The translations under genes were made by a program, and so were the position numbers. A stretch of DNA of 64,000 nt from Flavobacterium sp. 270 (GTDB lineage Bacteria; Bacteroidota; Bacteroidia; Flavobacteriales; Flavobacteriaceae): NCBI RefSeq assembly GCF_004368785.1, contig NZ_SODM01000005.1, forward strand, positions 186,001 to 250,000. The letters run 5' to 3'. Each line of letters begins with the position of its first letter. The first letter of the stretch is position 1. The notes under the pieces were generated by a model. That model searched no databases, was not told the DNA's origin, and was given only the letters and a program-made list of their open reading frames with translations. Below, piece by piece: positions 42,147-50,825 of the stretch.

Positions 42147-43631
42147 GTGAATACAAAGTCTTATTTCTTTCAGTCTTTCGCAATTGTTGCATTGGCATTT
42201 ATAGCCTTCATTGGATTTAAACAAATCCTTCCGGATAAAATATTTTCAGATAGTAAATTAGATTCTAAAAATGTATTAATAGACAGCCTGTTATTAGAGT
42301 CGGTTGCAAAAGATTCTGCAGCTACAGAAAGCGACAGCCTTTTAGAAGCTGAACGTCAACTTGGAAAAGAGAAAATATCGTTTGATGCCACAGAAGGAAT
42401 TGAATTTCCATCTGAAACCTTTGATAATTATAAAGGCTATCAATATCTGATTTCGTTTTACGAAAAATTATATCAGCTCGAAAAAAATCCAGAGTCAAAA
42501 GTAAGAATCGCTTATTACGGAGATTCTATGACCGATGGAGATTTAATCGTACAGGATGTCCGCACCAATTATCAGGAACGTTTTGGAGGAAACGGAGTTG
42601 GATTTGTTTCTATAACTTCAGAATCTGCAGCTTCTAGAGGTTCTGTAAAATCGGTATATTCTAAAAACTGGAAAATGCAGTCGTATTTAAATGTAAAACG
42701 ACCTATAAGTCCTTTTGGAGTAAACGGACACGTGTTTTTTGCTAATGATAAATCAAATTCGACTTGGGTTCAGTACGAAGCAGGAACCAATAAATATTCT
42801 ACAGCATTAGATAATCCGACTTTATTTTACGGAAGATCATCCAAAAAAGGAAAAGTCAATTTTATTATCGGAAAAGATACTTTGAAAAAAAGTCTTGCTC
42901 CGAATAATTTAGTGAATACTTTAAAAGTAAGTTCAGGAAGTTTAAAAGCATTTAAAGCAAACTTCGTTCAGGCAGATTCAATTCCGATTTATGGATTTAA
43001 TTTTGATAACGGAAGCGGTGTACACGTTGATAACTTCTCACAAAGAGGAAATTCAGGACTTCCTATTTCTATGTTTGATGCCAGCGTAATGCAAGCTTTT
43101 AATAATAGTTTAAAATATGATTTGGTAATTCTGCATTACGGAACCAACGTATTGAATTACGGAACAAAGAATTATTTTTGGTATGAAAAAGGAATGACCA
43201 AAGTGGTAAACAAAATAAAAGAATCGTTTCCGGGAGTTTCTATTTTGATTATTTCAACAGCAGATAAATCAACCAAATACGAACAGGAAATGAAAACCGA
43301 TTCTGCCGTTGTTCCTTTGATGAAAGCACAGAAGAAATATGCATTGGAAACGGAATCGGGATTTGTAAATTTATATACCTTAATGGGCGGCGACGGATCT
43401 ATGGTAAAATGGGTTGATGAATCTCCGGCCAGAGCCAATAAAGATTATACACACTTTAACCAGCGTGGTGCAAAAGCAATTGGTAAACTATTGTACGATC
43501 AGTTGAATAAAGGATACGAACAATATAAAGAACTCCGCCAGAAAAGAGATGCAGATTCGAATAGACGAAGAGCGTCGCGAAATACTAATGCAGATTCCGT
43601 CTCTGTGCAAAAAGATAGTGTAAATGAATAA
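42147..43631 (+). CDS. SGNH/GDSL-type protein of an O-acetylation operon
   Basis: 494 residues, start GTG. One membrane helix near the N-terminus (about residues 8-27) anchors a periplasmic domain. The SGNH motifs are spread widely: block I AYYGDSMTDGD (nucleophile Ser), block II-like FSQRGNSGL, block III LHYGTNVLN and block V DYTHFNQRGA with the Asp/His pair. This pattern fits AlgJ/AlgX/PatB-like acetyltransferases or esterases. The tail is basic and Ser-rich. It overlaps the next gene by 8 bp, and an MBOAT gene follows, so it probably handles acetyl groups moved across the inner membrane. Confidence 0.85.
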   Translation: MNTKSYFFQSFAIVALAFIAFIGFKQILPDKIFSDSKLDSKNVLIDSLLLESVAKDSAATESDSLLEAERQLGKEKISFDATEGIEFPSETFDNYKGYQYLISFYEKLYQLEKNPESKVRIAYYGDSMTDGDLIVQDVRTNYQERFGGNGVGFVSITSESAASRGSVKSVYSKNWKMQSYLNVKRPISPFGVNGHVFFANDKSNSTWVQYEAGTNKYSTALDNPTLFYGRSSKKGKVNFIIGKDTLKKSLAPNNLVNTLKVSSGSLKAFKANFVQADSIPIYGFNFDNGSGVHVDNFSQRGNSGLPISMFDASVMQAFNNSLKYDLVILHYGTNVLNYGTKNYFWYEKGMTKVVNKIKESFPGVSILIISTADKSTKYEQEMKTDSAVVPLMKAQKKYALETESGFVNLYTLMGGDGSMVKWVDESPARANKDYTHFNQRGAKAIGKLLYDQLNKGYEQYKELRQKRDADSNRRRASRNTNADSVSVQKDSVNE

Positions 43632-45042
43632 ACTTATTATTTTCTTTTGTTGCTTTTTTTTCTCAGCAAATGATGAAAACCAACAGAAAGATTCACATCC
43701 AATAACAAAAAGTATGGTTCATAAAGTCGATACAGTAGCAGTTGACTCTTTTTCTGAAGATCAGATTTATAATGCGAAAGTATTAGAAAACTTTTTTGAG
43801 AAATTAAAAAATAACGAAAGCCAGAACAATCACAAAATAAACATTGTTCATATCGGAGACTCTCATATTCAGGGAGATTTAATGACCAATGAAATTAGAA
43901 AAAAATTGCAGCAGCAATTTGGAAATGGAGGCCGTGGTTTTGTATTTCCGTATCAGCTGGCTAAAACAAATGGTTCTTATAATGAACGTTTTCGTTCTAA
44001 TAAAACTTGGGAAAATTATCGAAACATTCTTCCATTCAGAAATAACCCGGTTGGTTTAAGCGGAATTGCACTATGGAGAGAAAGCGGCAGTTTTGCTTTA
44101 GAAATGAATATAAAAGATCCGGCTTATAAATTTAATACCATTAAAATTATAACGCCTCAGAATCAGGATATGTTTGGTTTGGCAACTTCATCTCAAACCA
44201 ATAAAATTCAGACCACAGAGCGTAAAGTTATAAAACATAAAATAAAAAAAGGAGAAGCACTTTCTACCATTGCAGACAAATACAACATTTCAGTTTCAGA
44301 AATAAAAAGAGACAATCGTTTAAAATCAGATGCGATTCGTGCAGGAAGAACGCTGAAAATCACAACAAACGAAACAAGAGCAAGAACCGTTGCACTTTCA
44401 GAATTTGTTTCCTTAAATGTAGAATCCGATTCTTTTTCTCATTATTATAATTCAGACAAAGCATTAGATAGAATTTTTCTGATTCCGAATAAAAGTGCTT
44501 CCAATTACGAACTTAACGGACTCGTTTTAGAAAAAGATTCTCCGGGTTTAATTTACAGCAGTATTGGAGTAAACGGAGCCAAATTCTCAGATTACAATAA
44601 ATATCCTTTGTTTTTTGAGCAGCTAAAAGCGTTACATGCTGATCTTCTTGTTTTTTCTTTGGGAACAAATGAAAGTTATGAGCATTTAGAATCAGAAAAT
44701 TATATTAGACACTTAAGGGAGTTTATAAGTAATATAAAAGCTCAGGGAATAAACGTTCCGATAATTGTTGTGACGCCAGCGCCATCTCTGCTTAGAAGAA
44801 AGCCGAATACATACATTCACAATTATACTAAAGACATCATTGAAACAGCCAAAACAGATGGTTTTGCAGTTTGGGATTTATACGATGAATTTGGAGGTAC
44901 AGAAGGAGTTCGACAATTAAGAGCTCAAGGAATAATCGGGCCAGATTTTGTTCATTATTCTAAAAAAGGATACGAAAAACAAGGGAACTTGTTTACAGAG
45001 GCATTTTTAAAAGCATACGATAATTTTAAATTAAAAAAATAA
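43624..45042 (+). CDS. SGNH-type protein with an inserted LysM domain
   Basis: 472 residues. A short hydrophobic N-terminus (MNKLIIFFCCFFFSA) suggests export. SGNH blocks are HIGDSHIQGD (near residue 80), GVNGAKF, FSLGTNES and the catalytic pair in DFVHYSKKGY near the end. Between blocks I and II lies a LysM domain at about 203-247 (HKIKKGEALSTIADKYNISV, then a GRTLKI strand), which binds GlcNAc-containing glycans such as peptidoglycan. This second SGNH protein overlaps the first by 8 bp and lies directly before the MBOAT gene. The LysM position inside the catalytic domain is unusual. Peptidoglycan as acceptor is an inference. Confidence 0.85.
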   Translation: MNKLIIFFCCFFFSANDENQQKDSHPITKSMVHKVDTVAVDSFSEDQIYNAKVLENFFEKLKNNESQNNHKINIVHIGDSHIQGDLMTNEIRKKLQQQFGNGGRGFVFPYQLAKTNGSYNERFRSNKTWENYRNILPFRNNPVGLSGIALWRESGSFALEMNIKDPAYKFNTIKIITPQNQDMFGLATSSQTNKIQTTERKVIKHKIKKGEALSTIADKYNISVSEIKRDNRLKSDAIRAGRTLKITTNETRARTVALSEFVSLNVESDSFSHYYNSDKALDRIFLIPNKSASNYELNGLVLEKDSPGLIYSSIGVNGAKFSDYNKYPLFFEQLKALHADLLVFSLGTNESYEHLESENYIRHLREFISNIKAQGINVPIIVVTPAPSLLRRKPNTYIHNYTKDIIETAKTDGFAVWDLYDEFGGTEGVRQLRAQGIIGPDFVHYSKKGYEKQGNLFTEAFLKAYDNFKLKK

Positions 45043-45043
45043 G

Positions 45044-46726
45044 TTGATAACAGTTGATAGCATTAATAATTGGTTTGTTCAAAATTTTGGCACAGTTACA
45101 TTAGAACAAGTTAAAAGCTGGTTTATTTATAATCCAGACGAAAAATTATTATTTAATACCGGTTTATTTTTAGGGTTATTTCTAGTATTCTATTTTGTGT
45201 ATGCTTTTTTACGCAAAACATTTTATTTAAGATTAACCTACGTTATACTTTTCTCGCTTTTCTTTTACTACAAGTCAAGCGGTATTTACTTTTTGTTGTT
45301 GTTACTTTCATCTGTTGTAGATTATGGCTTAAGCCAGGTTATTTACAGACAGAAGAAAGACAATGTCAAGAAAATATATCTTGTAATAAGTGTTATTCTA
45401 AACTTAGCATTACTAGGATATTTCAAATACATGAACTTCCTGATTTTTACCTACAATGATATGTTTCATGGTAATTTTAAGCTTCATGATGTTTTTCTTC
45501 CAGTTGGAATTTCGTTTTATACTTTTCAATCGATGAGTTATATTATTGAAATTTATCGTGAAGAAATTAAGCCAACAAAAAACTATATCGAATATTTATT
45601 TTTCGTTTCTTTTTTTCCGCAGTTAGTTGCCGGGCCAATTGTGCGCGCAAAAGATTTCCTGCCGCAGATTTACGAAAAACTAAACCTTACCAGACAAGAT
45701 GTAAACAATGCGTTGTTTCTTATTATTGGAGGTTTAATCAAAAAAACTGTAATCTCCAATTATATCTCCGTAAACTTCGTAGATCGTGTTTTTGATACGC
45801 CGATGAGTTACACTTCGTTTGAAAACTTAATGGCTTCTTACGGATACGCTATTCAGATTTATTGTGATTTCTCCGGATATTCAGATATGGCAATTGGGAT
45901 CGCTTTATTATTAGGATTTAAATTGCCAACCAACTTTAGAACACCTTATAAATCAACTTCGATTACCGATTTCTGGAGAAGATGGCACATTTCGTTATCG
46001 ACTTGGTTAAAAGACTTTTTATACATTTCGATAGGAGGAAACCGCGAAGGATCATTCGCAGGATTTCTATTCCCAAGTTTATTCTTCTTCGGATTATTAC
46101 TTTGGGGAATGGCAAGTTATACTACGAGTATAATTCCGTTAATAATTGCATTTGCCGGAATCACACTTTTCTGTTTGTCATTTTTACTTTCGAATAAAAG
46201 AAAACAAACAGCAGTAACCAATTTTAATTTGTTTACCACAATGCTTCTTGGCGGATTATGGCATGGAGCAGGAGCGCAGTTTATTGTTTGGGGAGCACTT
46301 CACGGATTAGCTTTAGCAGTACACAAAATCTTCACAGAATTTTTCCCTTCCAAAAAAGAAGGAAGACCAAATTATTTTTGGAGATTTATTTCAATTGTAA
46401 TAACATTCCATTTTGTAGTTTTCTGCTGGATCTTTTTCCGCGCCAGAGATTTTGAAACGGCCTTACAAGTAATCAACAATATCGGACAATTAACCTTTGA
46501 ACCAGAAAACTGGAAAACAATTGTAATTGGGTATAAAAATGTATTCTTATTAATGTTGTTTGGTTATGTTTGGCATTTCCTTCCGGAGACTTTCACAAAC
46601 GGAATGAAATCTATTTTTGACAAAACACCAATAGTAGTAAAAGCAATAATCTTAGGCTTCGTTTACTGGATCGTTTATGCAACATCTGTTGCCGGTTCAC
46701 AACCTTTTATATACTTTCAATTTTAG
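45044..46726 (+). CDS. MBOAT family O-acyltransferase (AlgI/PatA-like)
   Basis: 560 residues with about ten or more membrane helices. It carries the MBOAT signature region around FWRRWHISLSTWLKDFLYI and the catalytic His in LWHGAGAQFIVWGALHG. Such proteins take an acetyl group from cytoplasmic acetyl-CoA and pass it across the membrane to an SGNH partner. The start appears to be TTG at 45044, directly after the upstream stop, so translation is coupled. It completes a three-gene operon that ends at the hairpin at 46757-46789. Confidence 0.93.
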   Translation: MITVDSINNWFVQNFGTVTLEQVKSWFIYNPDEKLLFNTGLFLGLFLVFYFVYAFLRKTFYLRLTYVILFSLFFYYKSSGIYFLLLLLSSVVDYGLSQVIYRQKKDNVKKIYLVISVILNLALLGYFKYMNFLIFTYNDMFHGNFKLHDVFLPVGISFYTFQSMSYIIEIYREEIKPTKNYIEYLFFVSFFPQLVAGPIVRAKDFLPQIYEKLNLTRQDVNNALFLIIGGLIKKTVISNYISVNFVDRVFDTPMSYTSFENLMASYGYAIQIYCDFSGYSDMAIGIALLLGFKLPTNFRTPYKSTSITDFWRRWHISLSTWLKDFLYISIGGNREGSFAGFLFPSLFFFGLLLWGMASYTTSIIPLIIAFAGITLFCLSFLLSNKRKQTAVTNFNLFTTMLLGGLWHGAGAQFIVWGALHGLALAVHKIFTEFFPSKKEGRPNYFWRFISIVITFHFVVFCWIFFRARDFETALQVINNIGQLTFEPENWKTIVIGYKNVFLLMLFGYVWHFLPETFTNGMKSIFDKTPIVVKAIILGFVYWIVYATSVAGSQPFIYFQF

Positions 46727-46756
46727 TCAAAGCTGCAAAGATTCATAGTTACAAAG

Positions 46757-46789
46757 GCGCAAAGGTTTATTCTCTTTGCGCTTTTTTTT
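46757..46789 (+). terminator. Terminator of the O-acetylation operon
   Basis: GCGCAAAG pairs with CTTTGCGC around a 9-base loop, followed by T8. It lies 31 bp after the MBOAT stop. Confidence 0.85.
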
Positions 46790-47017
46790 GTTTAGCCGCG
46801 AAGGCGCTAAGGCACAAAGTTTTTTTGTTTCACGCAGATTTTGCAGATTAAAGCAGATAAAGCATATCTTTAATTTGAAAGCCAAAAATAATCTGCCTAA
46901 ATCTATTAAATCTGCGTGAAAGAAACTTTGTAATTTAGTAATTGAGAAAATTTGTGTCTTAGTGCCTTTGTGGCAAACAAAACTCTGTGCCTTTGCAACT
47001 TTGTGGCTATGAACCTT
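46790..47017. repeat. Large nested imperfect inverted repeat, family D
   Basis: An inner pair TTTCACGCAGATTT (46828-46841) and AAATCTGCGTGAAA (46908-46921) matches perfectly. Outside it, GCGCTAAGGCACAAAG-type sequence (46804-46819) faces CTTAGTGCCTTTGTGG (46959-46974), and TTCATAGTTACAAAGG (46742-46757) faces CTTTGTGGCTATGAA (46999-47013) imperfectly. The gap 46727-47079 therefore contains the operon terminator, this repeat and the ffh promoter. Fragments of the same family occur at 3554-3585 and 3789-3798. Confidence 0.7.
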
Positions 47018-47026
47018 AAAAATAAA

Positions 47027-47057
47027 TTGCCTAAAATATCTAATTAGATTATCTTTG
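47027..47057 (+). promoter_or_regulatory. Promoter of ffh (TTG-N20-TATCTTTG)
   Basis: TTG at 47027-47029 and TATCTTTG at 47050-47057, 23 bp before the ATG at 47080. Confidence 0.7.
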
Positions 47058-47079
47058 CTCCTCAAATAAAGAAAATAGT

Positions 47080-48432
47080 ATGTTTGATAATTTAAGTGAT
47101 AAGTTAGATAAAGCGTTCCATATATTAAAAGGACACGGGAAAATTACAGAAGTAAACGTTGCCGATACCTTAAAAGAAGTTCGTCGTGCCTTATTAGACG
47201 CCGATGTTAACTTTAAAATTGCCAAAGATTTTACAACCAAAGTAAAAGAAAAAGCAATTGGACAGGACGTTTTAACAACATTACAGCCAGGACAATTATT
47301 AGTAAAGTTAGTAAAAGACGAACTTACTGAATTAATGGGTGGAGATGTAGCAGGAGTTAATCTTTCTGGAAATCCAAGTATTATTTTAATGTCAGGACTT
47401 CAGGGTTCTGGTAAAACTACTTTCTCAGGAAAATTAGCTAATTTCCTAAAAACAAAGAAAAACAAAAAGCCACTTCTTGTAGCGTGTGATATCTACCGTC
47501 CTGCGGCGATAAACCAGTTGCATGTAGTTGGAGATCAAATAGGTGTTGAGGTATACTCAGAACCAGAAAACAAAAATCCTGTAGAAATTGCTCAAAACGC
47601 AATCAAACATGCCAAAGCAAACGATTTCAACGTAGTTATTGTCGATACAGCCGGACGTTTAGCAGTTGATCAGGAAATGATGGACGAAATTGCACGCGTT
47701 CACAAAGCAATTCAGCCACAAGAAACATTGTTCGTTGTAGACTCTATGACAGGACAAGATGCTGTAAACACAGCAAAAGCTTTCAACGATATCTTGAATT
47801 TTGATGGAGTTATCTTAACGAAATTAGATGGTGATACTCGTGGTGGAGCAGCAATCTCGATTAAATCGGTTGTAAACAAACCAATCAAATTTGTAGGTAC
47901 AGGTGAGAAGATGGAAGCAATTGATGTTTTCTATCCAGATCGTATGGCCGAACGTATTCTTGGTATGGGAGACGTTGTTTCTCTTGTAGAAAGAGCGCAA
48001 GAACAATTTGACGAAGAAGAAGCAAGAAAACTTCAAAAGAAAATCGCTAAAAACGAATTTGGTTTTGATGATTTCCTTACGCAGATTCAGCAAGTGAAAA
48101 AAATGGGTAATATGAAAGACTTGGTAGGAATGATACCAGGAGCTTCAAAAGCGATGAAAGATGTAGAAATCGAAGATGATGCTTTCAAACATATCGAAGC
48201 AATCATCCACTCGATGACGCCAATAGAAAGAAGTAAACCATCTATAATCGACGTAAAAAGAAAAGCCAGAATCGCAAAAGGTTCCGGAACCAAAGTCGAG
48301 CAGGTAAACCAGTTAATGAAACAGTTTGACCAAATGAGCAAGATGATGAAAATGATGCAAGGTCCGGGCGGAAAAAACCTGATGAAAATGATGGGAGGCA
48401 TGAAAGGAATGCCAGGCGGAATGCCGAGATAA
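47080..48432 (+). CDS. ffh: Signal recognition particle protein Ffh (SRP54)
   Basis: The GTPase subunit of SRP, which delivers nascent membrane and secreted proteins to FtsY. 450 residues. The N domain is followed by the G domain with GLQGSGKTT, the DTAGRL motif and TKLDGDTRGG. The C-terminal M domain is methionine-rich and ends in MMKMMQGPGG and a GMKGMPGG tail; it binds 4.5S RNA and signal peptides. It is monocistronic here. The 4.5S RNA gene is not recognisable in the window. Confidence 0.97.
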   Translation: MFDNLSDKLDKAFHILKGHGKITEVNVADTLKEVRRALLDADVNFKIAKDFTTKVKEKAIGQDVLTTLQPGQLLVKLVKDELTELMGGDVAGVNLSGNPSIILMSGLQGSGKTTFSGKLANFLKTKKNKKPLLVACDIYRPAAINQLHVVGDQIGVEVYSEPENKNPVEIAQNAIKHAKANDFNVVIVDTAGRLAVDQEMMDEIARVHKAIQPQETLFVVDSMTGQDAVNTAKAFNDILNFDGVILTKLDGDTRGGAAISIKSVVNKPIKFVGTGEKMEAIDVFYPDRMAERILGMGDVVSLVERAQEQFDEEEARKLQKKIAKNEFGFDDFLTQIQQVKKMGNMKDLVGMIPGASKAMKDVEIEDDAFKHIEAIIHSMTPIERSKPSIIDVKRKARIAKGSGTKVEQVNQLMKQFDQMSKMMKMMQGPGGKNLMKMMGGMKGMPGGMPR

Positions 48433-48440
48433 AATAAATT

Positions 48441-48570
48441 AAAAAGTTTCAAGTTTCAGGTTTCAAGTTATGAGACTGAAATTTGAAACTTTTTTCGATA
48501 ACATAGTTTCGTTTTCAAAGTAAAACCTGAAACCTGAAACAAAAAAACTTGAAACAAAATAAAACCTGAA
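48441..48570. repeat. Repeat family F (GTTTCAGG / CCTGAAAC) with hairpin after ffh
   Basis: AAAAAGTTTCAA (48441-48452) faces TTGAAACTTTTTT (48484-48496), a terminator-like hairpin for ffh. Further direct and inverted units of GTTTCAGG and CCTGAAAC run up to the folD start. The whole 146-bp gap consists of these units. Confidence 0.6.
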
Positions 48571-48578
48571 ACAACAAA

Positions 48579-49466
48579 ATGCAACTACTAGACGGTAAAA
48601 AAACATCTAACGACATTAAAAACGAAATTGCAGCCGAAGTTCAATCCATAAAAGGTGCAGGAGGAAAAGTACCTCATTTAGCAGCCGTTTTGGTAGGTAC
48701 TAATGGAGCAAGTTTAACTTACGTAGGAAGTAAAGTAAAATCATGTCAGGAAATCGGATTTGATTCAACTTTGGTAAGTCTGCCGGAAACTATTACAGAA
48801 GACGAACTACTTGCTAAAATTAAAGAATTAAACGAAGACGATAATCTAGACGGATATATCGTGCAGTTACCTTTACCGAAACACATCGACGAGCAAAAAA
48901 TATTATTAGCAATCGATCCAGAGAAAGATGTAGATGGTTTTCATCCAACAAATTTCGGAAGAATGGCACTTGAAATGGAAAGCTTTATTCCAGCAACACC
49001 GTTCGGAATTATGGAATTGTTAGAGCGTTACAAAGTAGAAACTGCAGGAAAACATACCGTTGTAATCGGAAGAAGCCATATCGTAGGACGTCCAATGAGT
49101 ATTTTAATGAGCCGTAAAGGAAATCCAGGTGACTCTACAGTTACCTTGACGCACAGCCGTACTAAAAACTTAGCAGAATTTACTAAAAATGCCGATATCA
49201 TTATCACTGCTTTAGGAGTTCCAGAATTCTTAAAAGGAGATATGGTAAAAGACGGAGTTGTAATTATCGACGTTGGAATTACAAGAGTTGACGATGCATC
49301 AAACTCAAAAGGTTATGTAATAAAAGGAGATGTTGATTTTGATGAAGTAAGCAAAAAAGCATCATTTATTACGCCAGTTCCAGGTGGAGTAGGACCAATG
49401 ACAATTGCAATGTTACTTAAAAATACACTTTTAGCACGCAAAATGAGAACCGCAAGAAACAAATAA
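48579..49466 (+). CDS. folD: Bifunctional methylenetetrahydrofolate dehydrogenase / methenyltetrahydrofolate cyclohydrolase
   Basis: Interconverts one-carbon folates for purine, thymidylate and formyl-Met synthesis. 295 residues. Signatures are the Tyr and Lys of YVGSKVKSC, GYIVQLPLPKHI, DVDGFHP, the nucleotide-binding GRSHIVGRPM and the C-terminal TPVPGGVGPMTIAML. Length and motifs are standard. It is the last gene before a terminator 20 bp downstream. Confidence 0.97.
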   Translation: MQLLDGKKTSNDIKNEIAAEVQSIKGAGGKVPHLAAVLVGTNGASLTYVGSKVKSCQEIGFDSTLVSLPETITEDELLAKIKELNEDDNLDGYIVQLPLPKHIDEQKILLAIDPEKDVDGFHPTNFGRMALEMESFIPATPFGIMELLERYKVETAGKHTVVIGRSHIVGRPMSILMSRKGNPGDSTVTLTHSRTKNLAEFTKNADIIITALGVPEFLKGDMVKDGVVIIDVGITRVDDASNSKGYVIKGDVDFDEVSKKASFITPVPGGVGPMTIAMLLKNTLLARKMRTARNK

Positions 49467-49488
49467 TTGTGGCTCAAAATATATTTAC

Positions 49489-49518
49489 AAAGCCTGTTCT
49501 GTTGAGCAGGCTTTTTTA
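49489..49518 (+). terminator. Terminator of folD
   Basis: AAAGCCTG pairs with CAGGCTTT, extended inward by TTC/GAG pairs, then T-rich sequence. Confidence 0.75.
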
Positions 49519-49531
49519 TTTGCTAATATTT

Positions 49532-49650
49532 CTAACACATAGCATCATAGATTTTATTTGTCTTAAATAAGAATACAAAAAATAGCTATGTGAATTGACG
49601 CAAATGAAATGCCTTATACAACTAGTGTATCTATGAATCTATGTGTTTAA
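49532..49650. repeat. Repeat family G (ACACATAG / CTATGTGT)
   Basis: TAACACATAGCATCATAGAT (49533-49552) faces ATCTATGAATCTATGTGTTTA (approximately 49629-49649) as an imperfect inverted repeat, with ATAGCTATGTG between them. No gene lies in it. Confidence 0.55.
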
Positions 49651-49717
49651 AATAATGATCCGCTTTGTTTTAATATTTAATTAATACTTTAAAATTTTAG
49701 TTTCAAAAAATATAAGA

Positions 49718-49725
49718 TACTTTTG
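49718..49725 (+). promoter_or_regulatory. -7 promoter element of the corA-family gene
   Basis: TACTTTTG matches TAnnTTTG. It lies 109 bp before the transporter ATG, leaving a leader of about 100 nt. Confidence 0.5.
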
Positions 49726-49750
49726 CACCACTTAAAAAACACTTCTCCAA

Positions 49751-49783
49751 ATGGACGATTATTATTCGTTAGTATTTAATTAA
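49751..49783 (+). CDS. Possible leader peptide upstream of the corA-family gene (10 aa)
   Basis: An ATG-started ORF in the leader reads MDDYYSLVFN and stops with TAA three bases before a hairpin. Because it lies between the promoter and the transporter gene, it could act like the leader ORFs known in front of Mg transporter genes in enterobacteria. A chance ORF of this length is quite possible; no good ribosome-binding site is visible. Confidence 0.25.
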   Translation: MDDYYSLVFN

Positions 49784-49785
49784 AA

Positions 49786-49812
49786 GCAGCAATTGAAATT
49801 TCAAGATGCTGC
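49786..49812 (+). promoter_or_regulatory. Leader hairpin before the corA-family gene
   Basis: GCAGC (49786-49790) pairs with GCTGC (49808-49812) and the inside contains TTGAAATTTCAA, itself a perfect palindrome. It lacks a T-run, so it is not a simple terminator. It stands 22 bp before the transporter start. Confidence 0.4.
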
Positions 49813-49834
49813 AATAAACACGTAGTATTTAGAA

Positions 49835-50761
49835 ATGAAAGCCTTTTACACAAACAACAACGGATTGACAGAAATCCCAAAATGGACTTCTAACTGCTGG
49901 ATTCACATCGAGTCTCCAACTGAAACAGAAAAAAAATATTTACTAGAAGAACTTCAAATTCCCGAAGCATTTTACAATGACATCGAAGACGTTGACGAAA
50001 GACCACGTATCGAAGTCGAAGAAGGATGGACTTTGATCATCATGCGCATTCCCATTAAAAGCGGCGATATCAAACTTCCTTTTCAAACCGCACCGCTCGG
50101 AATCATTTTTAAAGAAGATATCTGCGTAACCATCAGTTTTTATAAAACAGAAATAATTGCAGATTTTGTACAGTATTCACAGCGCAAAAACATCGAAATA
50201 GAAGACAATTTTAATTTAGTTCTCAGATTATTACTTTCATCAAGTGTTTGGTATTTAAAGTACCTTAAACAAGTCAATCAAAAGATAAAACTTGCCGAAG
50301 ACAATTTAGAAAAATCCATTAAAAACGAAGAACTTCAGGCATTACTTCAAATAGAAAAATGTCTCGTATTCTTTATCACTTCGCTAAAAGCAAACGATGT
50401 TTTATTTCAAAGAATAAAAAATCTCAAAGCGCACAAAGCAAATTACGATTCAGAATTATTAGAAGACGTAGAAATCGAGCTAAATCAGGCACAAGACACA
50501 GCCAATATTTACAGCAACATTCTAACAGGAATGATGGACGCGTATGCCTCTGTAATTTCAAATAATATGAACAATATTATGAAACAGATGACATCAATTT
50601 CAATAATCTTAATGATTCCAACACTTATTGCAAGTTTGTACGGAATGAACGTACCAAACGGTTTAGAAGAAAGCAAATACGGAATCTGGATTTTGCTTCT
50701 CGTTTCGATTATTTTATCAGTTTTTGGCGTGTTGTTATTCAAACGCAGAAGATGGTTTTAA
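49835..50761 (+). CDS. CorA-family divalent cation transporter
   Basis: 308 residues. A large acidic cytoplasmic domain (about 1-240) precedes two C-terminal membrane helices. The first helix ends in the selectivity motif YGMNVP (GMN), and the second is GIWILLLVSIILSVFGVLLF followed by the basic tail KRRRWF. It forms pentameric Mg2+ (or Co2+/Ni2+) channels in the inner membrane. A long leader with a hairpin and a tiny ORF precedes it. Single gene with its own terminator. The exact metal is not decidable from the sequence. Confidence 0.92.
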   Translation: MKAFYTNNNGLTEIPKWTSNCWIHIESPTETEKKYLLEELQIPEAFYNDIEDVDERPRIEVEEGWTLIIMRIPIKSGDIKLPFQTAPLGIIFKEDICVTISFYKTEIIADFVQYSQRKNIEIEDNFNLVLRLLLSSSVWYLKYLKQVNQKIKLAEDNLEKSIKNEELQALLQIEKCLVFFITSLKANDVLFQRIKNLKAHKANYDSELLEDVEIELNQAQDTANIYSNILTGMMDAYASVISNNMNNIMKQMTSISIILMIPTLIASLYGMNVPNGLEESKYGIWILLLVSIILSVFGVLLFKRRRWF

Positions 50762-50787
50762 TTTAAACAAAACTATTTAATATAAAC

Positions 50788-50814
50788 AAAGCCTATTCAA
50801 TCGAATAGGCTTTT
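50788..50814 (+). terminator. Terminator of the corA-family gene
   Basis: AAAGCCTATTC pairs with GAATAGGCTTT around AATC, then TTTTCG. Confidence 0.85.
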
Positions 50815-50825
50815 CGTTTATATAC

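Noticed and set aside
46727..47065. Minus-strand ORF of 112 codons
   Set aside because: It lies in the nested inverted repeat and terminator between two good genes; the product has repeat-like composition.
48087..48452. Minus-strand ORF of 121 codons inside ffh
   Set aside because: It is the antisense of the methionine-rich M domain of Ffh and has no support of its own.
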